Of a stretch of DNA of 64,000 nt, positions 10,394 through 19,222 are shown one piece after another (the stretch's first letter is position 1; each line of letters opens with the position of its first letter). The translations under genes and the position numbers were made by a program. The DNA comes from Thioclava electrotropha (GTDB lineage: Bacteria > Pseudomonadota > Alphaproteobacteria > Rhodobacterales > Rhodobacteraceae): assembly GCF_002085925.2 (NCBI RefSeq), contig NZ_CP053562.1, positions 2,460,001-2,524,000 on the forward strand, read 5' to 3'. Under the pieces are notes generated by a model. That model did no database searches and was not told the origin of the DNA. It saw only the letters and a list, made by a program, of their open reading frames with translations.

Positions 10394-10542
10394 CGTGCTA
10401 CCCGTGCCGCGCGATTTTTCCTGCAACTTCATGATGAGAGGCGCAGAAAAGAGCGGCACAATCCCGGCTTTTCGACCTCGTAGCTCTCGCATCCCGGTCT
10501 GACCCGGACTAGAATCCTTCCCGCGACAGGGAGAGGAGACGC

Positions 10543-11298
10543 ATGAACGAGCATCCGAAATCCGGACAGCCGGTCGAGATCGAGGGCGTGGTGGCGCAGG
10601 GCAAATTGCAGCGCCTGCTCGACGTACTCCCGGAGGATTTGCGCAGCGAGATGATGCCGCTCTGGCAAAGCATTCGCTTTTCGCCGGGCGATGTGCTGAT
10701 CGAAGACGGCGAGGTCGCGGACCGGATCGGCTTCGTGACCGACGGGTTTCTCGCGATGTCGAAAACCCTGCAGGACCGGCACCGCCACATCATCGGGCTG
10801 ATCACGCCGTCGGACATGTTCGGGCGCGCGTTCAACGGCCCCTCCGGCTACCGGATCGAAGCGCTCAGCGACGGGGCGGTTCTGACCTGCGACCGGCAGA
10901 AATTCGAGGCGATCATCGCCCGCTCGCATGAGGCGGAGCGGCTGTTCCTGCTGAGCATTCTCGACGAGCTCGACGCCGCGCGCGAGTGGGTGATGGTGCT
11001 GGGCAGCTCGAAAGTCGTCGAGCGGCTCGCCTCGCTCCTGATCATCCTGAGCCGCCACAAATACCGGACCCTGGAAGGCACCGCGCATGCGCCCATCCAG
11101 CTGAACCTGCATATCCATATCAAGCGGGTCGATATAGCGCATCTGCTGGGCACCTCGCCGGAATCGCTGAGCCGGGCGTTTCACCAGCTCGAGCGCACGG
11201 GCGCGATCCGTATCGTCACGCCTTACGATGTCGAGCTCGCCAATCTGGAGAGGCTCATCGAAATCTCGGGAAATTCGCTGGAGATGCGCGACGAGTGA
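10543..11298 (+). CDS. Crp/Fnr family transcriptional regulator (no Fe-S cysteines)
   Basis: A 251-residue regulator with an N-terminal cyclic-nucleotide-binding fold (about 35-150, including SPGDVLIEDGEVADRIGFV) and a C-terminal winged helix with recognition helix TSPESLSRAFHQLERTG. It has a single cysteine (in VLTCDRQ) and lacks the N-terminal cysteine cluster of FNR, so it senses something other than oxygen through an Fe-S cluster; the effector cannot be told from sequence. ATG 10543 is preceded by GGGAGAGGAG. It converges on the FNR-type gene with only 6 bp between stop codons. NnrR/DNR-type nitric-oxide regulators share this general build, but I cannot assign it. Confidence 0.88.
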   Translation: MNEHPKSGQPVEIEGVVAQGKLQRLLDVLPEDLRSEMMPLWQSIRFSPGDVLIEDGEVADRIGFVTDGFLAMSKTLQDRHRHIIGLITPSDMFGRAFNGPSGYRIEALSDGAVLTCDRQKFEAIIARSHEAERLFLLSILDELDAAREWVMVLGSSKVVERLASLLIILSRHKYRTLEGTAHAPIQLNLHIHIKRVDIAHLLGTSPESLSRAFHQLERTGAIRIVTPYDVELANLERLIEISGNSLEMRDE

Positions 11299-11304
11299 GC
11301 GCGC

Positions 11305-12039
11305 TCACTGGTGCAGGATCTCCTCCAGCCCTTCGGACAGGGCCTCGAGGTCGTTCAGGCGGAATTGCCTAGCGTTCAGGATATCGATCAGCCCGTCTTT
11401 CTGGAACTGATGCAGCGAGCGGCTGACCGTCTCCTGCGTCGTGGCGATGAGATCGGCGATGTCCTGACGCGGCAGCAGCATCGTCAACACGCCACCCCCG
11501 TCAGGCAGGGCTTTCCAAGGCATGATACTGGGCGCCAGCAGCAGCAGCGCGCGCAGTCGGCTCGCAGGTCCATAGGCGCCCAGTAGCAAGCTCAAACGCC
11601 GCGCTTTCTCGGTCCAGTTTTCCGCCTGATGACACAGGGCCCGGCGCAATTCGGGCTCCTGCTCGATCAGCTGAGCGAAATTGGCCGCCTCGAACAGGCA
11701 AAGTTTGGTGTCGATCACGGCTTCGATCGCGGTGCCCCGCGTGCCCCGGATGATCTGACCGATGCTGTCGCCCGGAACGACGAGCCCGGTGATCTTGCGA
11801 CGCCCCGCGAGCGAATGGCTCTGCATCCGCAACATGCCGCTCTGAACCAGCGCGATGTGGTGGCAGGTGACATCTTCCTCGCACAGCCGGTCATTGGCCG
11901 CGACGGAGATCGCGCGCGCCCGTTGCGCGACCCGGGCGAGGGTTCGATCCGAGAGGGATCCGCACACGCCATGGTTACGTCCAGCGCAACCCGCGCAATG
12001 CAAGATCGCCTCTGCATTTCGCAAAGGTGCCGTCATCAA
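11305..12039 (-). CDS. fnrL: FNR-type oxygen-sensing transcriptional regulator (FnrL-like)
   Basis: A 244-residue global regulator of the FNR family, in which a [4Fe-4S] cluster allows dimerisation and DNA binding when oxygen is low. The four cluster cysteines are visible: C15, C18 and C26 (HCAGCAGRNHGVC) and C114 in TKLCLFE, equivalent to C20/C23/C29/C122 of E. coli FNR. The recognition helix TTQETVSRSLHQF contains the E-x3-R pattern that reads TTGAT half-sites. Four such boxes occur in this window. The gene has a good sigma70-type promoter at 12111-12139. The symbol is by analogy to Rhodobacter; other FNR paralogues may exist elsewhere. Confidence 0.88.
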   Translation of the reverse strand: MMTAPLRNAEAILHCAGCAGRNHGVCGSLSDRTLARVAQRARAISVAANDRLCEEDVTCHHIALVQSGMLRMQSHSLAGRRKITGLVVPGDSIGQIIRGTRGTAIEAVIDTKLCLFEAANFAQLIEQEPELRRALCHQAENWTEKARRLSLLLGAYGPASRLRALLLLAPSIMPWKALPDGGGVLTMLLPRQDIADLIATTQETVSRSLHQFQKDGLIDILNARQFRLNDLEALSEGLEEILHQ

Positions 12040-12097
12040 AATCTCCGAACAGATTTAACCACGCGTTTCGCAGCGAAACTGCGTACTCGTCCCCTAG

Positions 12098-12139
12098 TGC
12101 ATAATAAGACTATGCAAATGACATATCATCCTGTCAACA
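12098..12139 (-). promoter_or_regulatory. Promoter of the FNR-type gene with two inverted repeats
   Basis: On the minus strand TTGACA (12139-12134), a 17-bp spacer and CATAGT (12116-12111) form a good -35/-10 pair. Two palindromes overlap it: TGACA-N8-TGTCA at 12119-12136 and TGCATA-N7-TATGCA at 12098-12116. They could be operators, but neither matches the FNR box. Confidence 0.5.
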
Positions 12140-12247
12140 CAAGCGCGTGATCAGGCACGTTTATGTCAAATCACTATCGCAGATGTGACGAGACGACGCC
12201 TCGCAACCCTCTGAGACTTATGAAGATTGTCGGGAATTCCGCGTCGA

Positions 12248-12817
12248 TCAGGCGTCGACGCTTGCCACTGCGGCGGCCATTTCCACACCATCGACATAGA
12301 TCACTTCGGGCGTCTCGAATTCCAGCACGAAGAGCCGCGCGCGGCCTTGGCCCAGCGTGACATAGTGGCCGTCGACGACAGATTGCGCGGGCAGAAGCGC
12401 CTCGCGCTTGCCGTAGATCACCTGTACCCGCCAGTCGCGCATCATCAGTTGCGCGCCCTGAGCAATCAGGAGCGGCGCCCCGGGCCGATCATGGCCAAGC
12501 GCGCCGGGCAAGATCCGGATCAGCGCGCCCACATAATCGCCCGCCCGCAACGCCTTGAGCTTGCACGTCCCGCTGCGGGTCACGATCCGATCGCCGGGTT
12601 CGAGAAACTCGATCGGGATGGCCCCGTCGAGCGTGTAGACCCGCGCCCCGGCGGCGATCCCCGCGCTGAGATCCGGCTTCGGCTTGCGCGCCTCGGTGGG
12701 CGATACGCGCTCGGTCACATTCGGGCCAGCCGGACCCGGAAGGCTGTGGCGTGGATTGGATTCGATGATCTGGCGGAGCATGGCCATGCCATCCCCCCGC
12801 CCTGGTGCCTGTCCCAT
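12248..12817 (-). CDS. Hint-domain protein
   Basis: A 189-residue protein whose central part (about 50-170) matches the Hint_2 module common in Rhodobacterales: AGARVYTLDGAIPIEFLEPGDRIVT, then LLIAQGAQLMMRDWRVQVIYG. Hint domains normally self-cleave using a leading Cys or Ser; here the expected position reads Ala-Gly-Ala-Arg, with no nucleophile visible, and there is no N-terminal RTX part. Start 12817 has AGCAGG nearby, while ATG 12787 with GGGGGG upstream is a fair alternative. The role is unknown; inactive structural use of the fold is possible. Confidence 0.7.
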   Translation of the reverse strand: MGQAPGRGDGMAMLRQIIESNPRHSLPGPAGPNVTERVSPTEARKPKPDLSAGIAAGARVYTLDGAIPIEFLEPGDRIVTRSGTCKLKALRAGDYVGALIRILPGALGHDRPGAPLLIAQGAQLMMRDWRVQVIYGKREALLPAQSVVDGHYVTLGQGRARLFVLEFETPEVIYVDGVEMAAAVASVDA

Positions 12818-12960
12818 GGCGATACCTGCTCTTGCCTACTCGTAACTTCGGCGTCTGACGCGCCTTTGGGTACAGGCTAACCCTCACCATCTCGTTAAGA
12901 CGAGCAAAATCGCATCTTCCTCTTTCCGAGCCCGCAGCCTGTTGCTATTACGCCCCTGAT

Positions 12961-13044
12961 GCGGGTGTGGCGGAATTGGTAGACGCACTTGGTTTAGGTC
13001 CAAGCGCCTTTGGCGTGGGGGTTCGAGTCCCTTCACCCGCACCA
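12961..13044 (+). tRNA. tRNA-Leu(UAG)
   Basis: Acceptor arm GCGGGTG (12961-12967) pairs with CACCCGC (13034-13040), followed by discriminator A and an encoded CCA. The anticodon stem CTTGG/CCAAG encloses loop TTTAGGT with anticodon TAG, reading CUA and other CUN leucine codons. There is a long class II variable arm and the T loop GTTCGAGTC. Length is 84 nt. No integrase or duplicated 3' end follows, so there is no sign of use as an attachment site. Confidence 0.96.
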
Positions 13045-13163
13045 CTCCCAACCTCCAGAATATCGCACCATATCCTCGCCTTATTGCTCGGCTATGCTAG
13101 TTTTATATGGCTGCGCGGGCCCGGTACGCCCCCGCTTTGGTGACCGAAAGCGTGGGAGGCGTG

Positions 13164-14096
13164 ATGGTCGAAGGCCCGCAAATGCCGCCCCGGCGGCCTG
13201 TCGAAGACCCGCCGGAGTCCGGCTCGCGCTCCCCCAATTCCAGCTACGCGCTCAGCCGCGACGCGATTGCGGCCAATCCGAATTTCTTCGCCACACAGAA
13301 GGCGGTGGCGACAATGCTGCTCGATGTGCAGGCGCAGACGCCGCGGATCGCGCGGCACATGGCCTCGCATCGGCGCTGGCTCGTCAGCCAGACCAGTTTC
13401 GCGCTGGCGATGCGGGCGAAGACGGAGCCGGACGCGCCGGAACTGACGCCGGGCCGGCTTCTTACGGCGCTGACGCCCCATGTCGAGATCAACCGCAAGA
13501 CGCTGAGCCAGTATCTGGGCGAGATGGAGGTGCATGGCCTACTCGCCCCGCCCTCCGAGCACAAAGGCGACGGGCGCTTGCGGCCCGTCACCACCACGCT
13601 CATGGCCGAAGAGGGAATGCGGCGCTGGTGCGAGGGGCATCTGCATTGCCTCGACATGCTCGACGGTGGCGCGCGGCTGGCAGCGGCGCGCAACGCTCCC
13701 GATCTTCCCTTCGCGATGCAGCGGCACATGGTCGAAATCATCCGCGCCGATCCCGAATGGTGCGCGCCGCCGCCCTCGATGGCGCATTTCCTCGGCTCCG
13801 ACACCGGCGGCATCCTGCTCCATGCGCTGATCCGCATGCTCACCGACCTGCGCGAGACCGACGGGCGCATCTATCTCAAACCGGTCAGCATCGCCGCTCT
13901 GGCGGAGCAGTTCCTGATCTCGGTCTCGAAGATCAAGCGGATGATCCAGAAGGCCGAAGAGGCGGGCCACCTTGGGTGGGAATTGCCGCGCAGGCGGGGC
14001 CGGCTCTGGCTCTCGCCCGGGTTCGTGCGCGACCATTTCCGCAGGCAGGCGGTGAAGTTCGAATGCGTCGAGCGCGGCTGGCGCGCCGTCGCGTGA
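13164..14096 (+). CDS. Conserved hypothetical protein, possible winged-helix C-terminus
   Basis: A 310-residue soluble protein of unknown function. It is rich in helices and carries two stretches that resemble helix-turn-helix segments: LTPHVEINRKTLSQYLGEMEVHGLL and, near the C-terminus, SIAALAEQFLISVSKIKRMI followed by a basic wing (PRRRGRLWLS). A DNA-binding regulator is therefore plausible but not shown. ATG 13164 is chosen because GGGAGG ends 4 bp before it; the frame is open from 13107. It lies alone between tRNA-Leu and the trigger factor leader. Confidence 0.65.
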   Translation: MVEGPQMPPRRPVEDPPESGSRSPNSSYALSRDAIAANPNFFATQKAVATMLLDVQAQTPRIARHMASHRRWLVSQTSFALAMRAKTEPDAPELTPGRLLTALTPHVEINRKTLSQYLGEMEVHGLLAPPSEHKGDGRLRPVTTTLMAEEGMRRWCEGHLHCLDMLDGGARLAAARNAPDLPFAMQRHMVEIIRADPEWCAPPPSMAHFLGSDTGGILLHALIRMLTDLRETDGRIYLKPVSIAALAEQFLISVSKIKRMIQKAEEAGHLGWELPRRRGRLWLSPGFVRDHFRRQAVKFECVERGWRAVA

Positions 14097-14589
14097 AGCC
14101 GGATTTTTCGACCACAGCACGGGCCGCAAAAAGGCGATCTGTCCGAAAATGACCGCTGAGTTTCAAACACTTCTGACCTAGGATGAAGGTCAGGGAGATC
14201 GTGACGTCTTCGCTTGGGCTCCGCAAACAAGGGGGCGGATCCGCCGAAGCGGTGAGAGATCACGACAGCGCGCCCGTTCGGCGCAATCCCGGATTCGCGG
14301 CCGGGGCGACCATTGTGGGGTGGTGCGTCCCGGCTGCAACTTCCTTCCCGATCCGCTACGGCCGCGCGCCGCACCTTGCGCCGCTTTGTCAGCGCCCGCC
14401 CTGCCCGCTCTCGATCCTGTGTTCCCGGCATCTCCTCGCACGCGCCCGCTCGCGCGCGTATTTCACCGCCCGGAGGCCGCCCCGCAGCCCCTTTTCGCCT
14501 TGCCACCATGGCTGAGGCTCAATAGAAGGACGCCTGAAATTCGAGAACCGGCCGCGATCCGCGCGGCGCCCAGAGACAAAGGACAAACC
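14097..14589 (+). other. Long gene-free stretch before trigger factor
   Basis: 493 bp with no convincing gene. Short frames starting at 14183 or 14313 have no recognisable product. It presumably holds the tig promoter and leader. One point of note: GTCAGGGAGATC at 14189-14200 is perfectly complementary over 12 nt to the first loop of the candidate small RNA at 51793-51915. Confidence 0.5.
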
Positions 14590-15918
14590 ATGCAGGTCAC
14601 CGAGACCCAGAACGACGGCCTCAAGCGCGGCTACGAGATCACCATCACCGCCAAGGAACTCGACGAGAAGGTCACCGCGAAGCTTTCCGAAGCGCAGCCC
14701 GAGATCGAGATGAAGGGCTTCCGCAAGGGTAAGGTTCCGATGGCGATGCTGCGCAAGCAATTCGGCCCGCGCATCCTCGGCGAAGCGATGCAGGAATCGG
14801 TCGACGGCGCGATGAGCGAGCATTTCGAGAAAACCGGCGATCGCCCCGCGATGCAGCCGAAGATCGAGATGAAAGACGGCGAAGACTGGAAAGAGGGTGA
14901 CGACGTGGTCGTGACCGTCGAGTACGAAGCGCTGCCGGAAATCCCGGATGTCGATCTGTCGGGCGTCAAGCTCGAGCGTCTGGTCGTGAAGGCCAACGAA
15001 GGCGAAGTGAACGAAGCGCTGGAAAGCCTCGCCGCGACCGCCAAGAACTTCGAGACCAAAGAAGGCAAGGCCGAGAACGGCGATCAGGTCGTGATCGACT
15101 TCGAAGGCTTCGTCGACGGTGAAGCGTTCGAAGGCGGCAAGGGCGAAGGCTACCCGCTGGAAGTCGGTTCGGGCTCGTTCATCCCGGGCTTCGAAGAGCA
15201 GCTCGTCGGCGCGAAAGCCGATGACGACGTCGAAGTGACCGTGACCTTCCCGACCGAATACGGTGCGGAGCATCTCGCGGGCAAGGAAGCGCTGTTCAAG
15301 TGCAAGGTCCACGAAGTGAAGGCGCCGAAGGCTGCCGAGATCGACGACGAGATGGCCAAGCAGTTCGGTGCCGAAGACCTCGCCGCGCTGAAAGCCCAGG
15401 TCGCAGAGCGTCTGGAAGCTGAATACCAGGGCGCAGCGCGTCAGGTGATGAAGCGTGGCCTGCTCGACCAGCTCGACGATCAGGTGAAGTTCGACCTGCC
15501 CCCCTCGCTCGTGGAAGCCGAGGCCAAGCAGATCGCGCACCAGCTCTATCACGAAGAGAACCCGGACGATCACGGCCATGACCACGGCGAGATCGAGACC
15601 ACCGAGGAGCACAACACCCTCGCCGAGCGCCGCGTGCGCCTTGGCCTGCTGCTCGCCGAAATCGGTCGCAAGCAGGAGATCGAGGTTTCCGACGCCGAGA
15701 TGACCCAAGCGATCATGAACCAGGCACGTCAGTACCCGGGTCAGGAGCGCGCCTTCTTCGAATTCGTGCAGCAGAACCCGCAGATGCAGCAGCAGCTGCG
15801 CGCGCCGCTCTTCGAAGACAAGGTCGTCGATTACATCGCTGGCGAAGCCAAGGTGGACGACAAGGAAGTCACCAAGGAAGAGCTGCAGAAAGAGATCGAG
15901 AAGCTCGACGAGCTGTGA
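14590..15918 (+). CDS. tig: Trigger factor, ribosome-associated chaperone and peptidyl-prolyl isomerase
   Basis: Binds ribosomal protein uL23 at the exit tunnel and folds nascent chains. The 442-residue protein has the N-terminal ribosome-binding domain with the signature GFRKGKVP (about residues 44-51), a central FKBP-type PPIase domain (about 160-245, [20 protein letters not shown]) and the C-terminal helical arm domain. ATG 14590 starts the conserved [17 protein letters not shown]; upstream in-frame codons are not conserved. A His-rich run (DDHGHDHGE) in the arm region is a local peculiarity. A hairpin terminator follows within 30 bp. Confidence 0.96.
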   Translation: MQVTETQNDGLKRGYEITITAKELDEKVTAKLSEAQPEIEMKGFRKGKVPMAMLRKQFGPRILGEAMQESVDGAMSEHFEKTGDRPAMQPKIEMKDGEDWKEGDDVVVTVEYEALPEIPDVDLSGVKLERLVVKANEGEVNEALESLAATAKNFETKEGKAENGDQVVIDFEGFVDGEAFEGGKGEGYPLEVGSGSFIPGFEEQLVGAKADDDVEVTVTFPTEYGAEHLAGKEALFKCKVHEVKAPKAAEIDDEMAKQFGAEDLAALKAQVAERLEAEYQGAARQVMKRGLLDQLDDQVKFDLPPSLVEAEAKQIAHQLYHEENPDDHGHDHGEIETTEEHNTLAERRVRLGLLLAEIGRKQEIEVSDAEMTQAIMNQARQYPGQERAFFEFVQQNPQMQQQLRAPLFEDKVVDYIAGEAKVDDKEVTKEELQKEIEKLDEL

Positions 15919-15946
15919 TCTTCGGGCGCTCAGCCCAGTAATAGCG

Positions 15947-15972
15947 AAGGCCGCCTCTCGGGGCGGCCTTTT
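15947..15972 (+). terminator. Terminator of tig
   Basis: AAGGCCGCC (15947-15955) pairs with GGCGGCCTT (15962-15970) over a 6-nt loop and is followed by TTG. The stem is strong and the T-tract short. It may also serve the minus-strand gene ending at 16028 only poorly. Confidence 0.75.
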
Positions 15973-16027
15973 GCGTTCGCGGATGGGATGTGGCGCGGGT
16001 CGCGCCCGCCACCATTCTCTTCCCGGC

Positions 16028-16318
16028 TCACTCCGCGGTCGGCACTTTCAGGAATTTCGCGTTCGGGATCAGCGAGGGCAGATCGGTCGCGGTCGCCACC
16101 TCGCGCAGCTTCTGGGCTGCACGATCCACCTGCAGGGACGCCGTGCGATCCGCCGCCGGATTGCCCGGTTCGATCCGGTCGTAAATAGCGGTGCGCAGCA
16201 CCTCGCCCGCCGAGGCGAGCCGGTCGCGCGCGCCTTCGGGATCGTGCAGGTACAAAAGCCCGCCCGTCACGAGGATCGTGTGGGTCAGCGCGAAGTGCAG
16301 GATCGAAAACAGCCGCAT
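16028..16318 (-). CDS. Small protein with N-terminal membrane segment
   Basis: A 96-residue protein. Residues 1-24 (MRLFSILHFALTHTILVTGG) form a hydrophobic helix that is either a signal anchor or an uncleaved signal. The rest is a mixed-charge soluble tail with no family I recognise. It is on the same strand as the downstream-transcribed region after the YihY gene, with an 87-bp gap from that gene's stop to its start, so it may be read from the same transcript. Coding status is supported by codon-position GC but not by a known domain. Confidence 0.6.
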   Translation of the reverse strand: MRLFSILHFALTHTILVTGGLLYLHDPEGARDRLASAGEVLRTAIYDRIEPGNPAADRTASLQVDRAAQKLREVATATDLPSLIPNAKFLKVPTAE

Positions 16319-16405
16319 GGCAGGGCCTCGTCAGGGTTGCTTGCCCGAACAGGATTCCCTGAAAAAACGGCGATTTTGAGGCCCGTTTCGCGCGCCCTGC
16401 CGCGC

Positions 16406-17569
16406 TCAGCGCTTGCGCGAGGGCGCAGGCGCGACCGCATCGGCCACCACGGCGTTGCGCGCGCCCAAGGGACGCGGGTCTCCGATGGTGCTGTCCTGCG
16501 CGGTCTGATGCTCGGCCTCAGAGTTGATCTCGGCCCCCAGAAGCACCGCCGTCGTCGAGAGCCAGATCCACATCATCAGCACCACCACCGCGCCGATCGA
16601 GCCATAGGTGCTCGAGTAATTCGCGAAGTTCGAGGTGTAGAACGAGAACCCCGCCGAGACGATCAGCAGCAAGATCGAAGCCGCGATCGCCCCCGGCACG
16701 ACCCAGATCCAGCGCGGCGCGTTGCGTGCGGGCGCGAAGCGATAGAGCAGCATCAGCATCCCCACCAGCACCAGCGCCATCACCGGCCAGCGCCCCCAGC
16801 GCAGCACCGCATCCAGCGCCCCACCCATCGGGATGTAATCGAGCATCACGGGCAGCACGGCCGCCACGAGGATCAGCGCGCAGACCATGACAATCCCGGT
16901 GATCGTCATGCCCAGCCCAAAAGCGTTGAGCTGCACGAAGCTGCGCCGTTCTTTCTCGCCATAGGCCACATTGAGCGCGCCGATCATCGCCTTCGCGCCC
17001 CCATTGGCCGACCAGAGCGCCAGAAGGACGCCGAAGATCGAGGCGAGGCCGAGCGCGTTGGAACTGGACCCGATCAACTGCTCCAACTGGTTGCGGATCA
17101 ACGTCAGCGCCTCGGGCGGAATGACGTTCTTGAGCGCATCGAGGTCCTGCAGCATGGTCTGGCGATCCGCGAAGATGCCGTAGATCGAGACGGTGGCAGT
17201 CAGGGCCGGGAACAGGGCGAGCAGCGCGTAGAAGGTCACGCCCGCCGCGACCGCCAGCACGCGGTCCTCGTCGATCTGACCGTAAGCGCGCTTGGCGATG
17301 GCCTTCCAGCCTGCACGGGGGATCTCGAACGGGCTTTCCGCCTGACGTCCCAGCGCGCGGTCGGCGGGCCGGTCATAGCGGTCGGTGCGGGTCGCGGGAA
17401 CATGGCGGGCGCTGCGGCCTTCCGTGGGCCCGTGGATCGCGGCCTGCCGATCGTCCTGATAGCGCCGCCACATGAGATAGACGCCGAAGCCCAGAAGCCC
17501 TGCCTGCACGAGCCGGTCGCGTCGGCTCGATGCTTCGTCTCGTGGGCCCTGCCCCGATCGTTTCGTCAT
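16406..17569 (-). CDS. YihY/BrkB family inner-membrane protein
   Basis: A 387-residue integral membrane protein of the UPF0761 family, once misnamed ribonuclease BN. A short basic N-terminus is followed by about six hydrophobic segments; typical family sequence includes DRVLAVAAGVTFYALLALFPALTATVSIYGIFAD and the late LLIVSAGFSFYTSNFANYSSTYGSIGAVVVLMMWIWLSTTAVLLGAEINSE. Both are shown here only as landmarks around residues 95-130 and 295-345. ATG 17569 is preceded by AGGGGACATGC; the frame is open further upstream. The molecular role is not established for the family. Confidence 0.9.
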   Translation of the reverse strand: MTKRSGQGPRDEASSRRDRLVQAGLLGFGVYLMWRRYQDDRQAAIHGPTEGRSARHVPATRTDRYDRPADRALGRQAESPFEIPRAGWKAIAKRAYGQIDEDRVLAVAAGVTFYALLALFPALTATVSIYGIFADRQTMLQDLDALKNVIPPEALTLIRNQLEQLIGSSSNALGLASIFGVLLALWSANGGAKAMIGALNVAYGEKERRSFVQLNAFGLGMTITGIVMVCALILVAAVLPVMLDYIPMGGALDAVLRWGRWPVMALVLVGMLMLLYRFAPARNAPRWIWVVPGAIAASILLLIVSAGFSFYTSNFANYSSTYGSIGAVVVLMMWIWLSTTAVLLGAEINSEAEHQTAQDSTIGDPRPLGARNAVVADAVAPAPSRKR

Positions 17570-17714
17570 GCATGTCCCCTGTTTTGAAAGCCCTGAGGGC
17601 CATTTAGGGGCCAACGCCGGATTGCGGCACGCGGTTCCGGGGTCTGCGCCGCGCGTCGGGGGCCCATTATGTCATTAGACATAATTCGGCAGAACTACCC
17701 TGACAGGCAAGCAT

Positions 17715-17743
17715 GAAAAAACCGCGCCCCGGAAGGCGCGGTT
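17715..17743 (-). terminator. Terminator of the rpsF-rpsR-rplI operon
   Basis: On the minus strand AACCGCGCC pairs with GGCGCGGTT around a 6-nt loop and is followed directly by TTTTTC. It lies 35 bp after the rplI stop. It is a textbook intrinsic terminator. Confidence 0.88.
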
Positions 17744-17778
17744 CTCTATCTTTCGGACTGAAAGGTCGAAGCGACCGA

Positions 17779-18405
17779 TCAGGCGTTGTTTTCGTCTTCG
17801 GCTGCCGACTCGGGGGTGGCAACGGGGCCGCCCTCGTCGTCGTCGGAGGTCGCGCCGCCGATATCGTCGAACAGTTCGGCGATCTCGAATTCGGCTGCAG
17901 CCTCTTCCTCGGCCGCCACGTCCTGGATCGACTTGCCCGACGCTTGCAGCTCGGCCTCTTCGGGCGAACGTGCGACGTTGAGCTGGATCTCGGCGACGAC
18001 TTCGGGGTGCAGGTGCACTTCGACGTCATGCAGGCCGAGAACCTTGATCGGCTGGCGGATGATGACCTGCTTGCGGTCCACCGAGAAACCCTGCTCGGAG
18101 GCGATGTTCGCCGCGTCGCGGGTGGTGACCGAACCGTAAAGGTTGCCGCCGTCCGAAGCCGAACGGATCACGACGAAGGTCTCGCCGTCGATCTTCGACG
18201 CCAGAGCTTCGGCTTCTTTCTTGGTTTCGAGGTTGCGGGCCTCGAGCTGCGCTTTGCGCTCTTCGAAGCTCTTGATGTTGGATTCGTTGGCGCGCAGTGC
18301 CTTGCCTTGCGGCAGCAGGTAGTTACGGCCGAAGCCGTCCTTGACGGTGACGACGTCACCCATCTGGCCGAGCTTGGCCACGCGTTCGAGAAGGATCACT
18401 TCCAT
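17779..18405 (-). CDS. rplI: 50S ribosomal protein bL9
   Basis: Binds 23S rRNA at the base of the L1 stalk. The N-domain begins [36 protein letters not shown], the universal bL9 signature, and is followed by the long connecting helix and the C-domain ([13 protein letters not shown]). At 208 residues it is longer than the roughly 149 of E. coli, because of a very acidic Ala/Glu/Asp-rich tail from about residue 155 ([19 protein letters not shown]). It is the last gene of the operon, 12 bp after rpsR. Confidence 0.97.
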   Translation of the reverse strand: MEVILLERVAKLGQMGDVVTVKDGFGRNYLLPQGKALRANESNIKSFEERKAQLEARNLETKKEAEALASKIDGETFVVIRSASDGGNLYGSVTTRDAANIASEQGFSVDRKQVIIRQPIKVLGLHDVEVHLHPEVVAEIQLNVARSPEEAELQASGKSIQDVAAEEEAAAEFEIAELFDDIGGATSDDDEGGPVATPESAAEDENNA

Positions 18406-18417
18406 CGGTCGGTCTCC

Positions 18418-18642
18418 TTATTTCACGGCGTAGGGGAGCAGGGCGAGGAAGCGGGCGCGCTTGATCGCGCGGGCCAGTTCACGCTGCTTCTTCGCCGAAA
18501 CGGCGGTGATGCGGGCGGGGACGATCTTGCCGCGCTCAGAGATGTAGCGCTGCAGAAGACGGGTGTCCTTGTAGTCGATCTTCGGCGCGTTCTCACCCGA
18601 GAACGGGCAGACCTTACGACGGCGGAAAAACGGTTTTGCCAT
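18418..18642 (-). CDS. rpsR: 30S ribosomal protein bS18
   Basis: A platform protein of the small subunit that pairs with bS6. The 74-residue protein has the family core ([37 protein letters not shown]) and a basic C-terminus ([21 protein letters not shown]). It is the middle gene of rpsF-rpsR-rplI, 22 bp after rpsF. Confidence 0.98.
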   Translation of the reverse strand: MAKPFFRRRKVCPFSGENAPKIDYKDTRLLQRYISERGKIVPARITAVSAKKQRELARAIKRARFLALLPYAVK

Positions 18643-18664
18643 GGTGTCTACTCCTGTCTACCGA

Positions 18665-19018
18665 TCAACGGCGCTCGCGACGGTTGTCGCGTTCGTCACG
18701 TTTCTGCATCTGGACCGAGGGGCCCTCTTCGTGCTCGTCGACCTTGATGGTCAGGACGCGCATCACGTCGTCATGCAGACGGGCCAGACGCTCCATTTCC
18801 TGCACGGCTGCCGACGGGGCGTCGGTGCGCAGGTAGGCGTAGTGGCCCTTGCGGTTCTTGTTGATCTTGTAGGCCATGGTCTTCACGCCCCAGTATTCGG
18901 AATCGACGACTTTGCCGCCGTTGTCCGACAGGACCGTGGAGAAATGTTCGACAAGGCCTTCGGCCTGCGCGTTGGACAGATCCTGACGCGCGATGAGGAC
19001 ATGCTCGTAAAGCGGCAT
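18665..19018 (-). CDS. rpsF: 30S ribosomal protein bS6
   Basis: Binds bS18 and 16S rRNA on the platform. The 117-residue protein starts MPLYEHVLIARQDLSNAQAEG, has the conserved GVKTMAYKINKNRKGHY strand pair, and ends in a basic Arg-rich tail. ATG 19018 is the conserved start; the frame is open to 19081, but that extension is not family sequence. It is the first gene of the operon, whose promoter must lie within 19019-19222. Confidence 0.98.
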   Translation of the reverse strand: MPLYEHVLIARQDLSNAQAEGLVEHFSTVLSDNGGKVVDSEYWGVKTMAYKINKNRKGHYAYLRTDAPSAAVQEMERLARLHDDVMRVLTIKVDEHEEGPSVQMQKRDERDNRRERR

Positions 19019-19222
19019 GCGAACTCCTGTATTTCGAGGCGGCTTCAAAGTTGGGCGTCTGACACTTCCGCAACCCAACACGAGAGGCTCCGCCGGTTCA
19101 TAGCAAACGCGGAAGATGCGGCCTTATACGGGATGCGCGTCTGGATGCAAGGAAAAATCAGGGTACCGAAGGGACGGTTGCGCCCTTCCCTGACGGGCTC
19201 GGCGCAGCTCGGCGCGGCCCGG

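Noticed and set aside
12961..14096. Integrative element at tRNA-Leu
   Set aside because: No integrase, no repeat of the tRNA 3' end, and the next gene has normal composition.
13164..14096. Plasmid-type replication initiator reading of the gene after tRNA-Leu
   Set aside because: Two possible helix-turn-helix segments are not enough, and there are no iterons or partition genes nearby.
14183..14515. Plus-strand frame upstream of trigger factor with AGGGAG before an internal GTG
   Set aside because: Translation gives Pro/Arg/Ala-rich sequence without conservation clues; overlapping frames are equally open.
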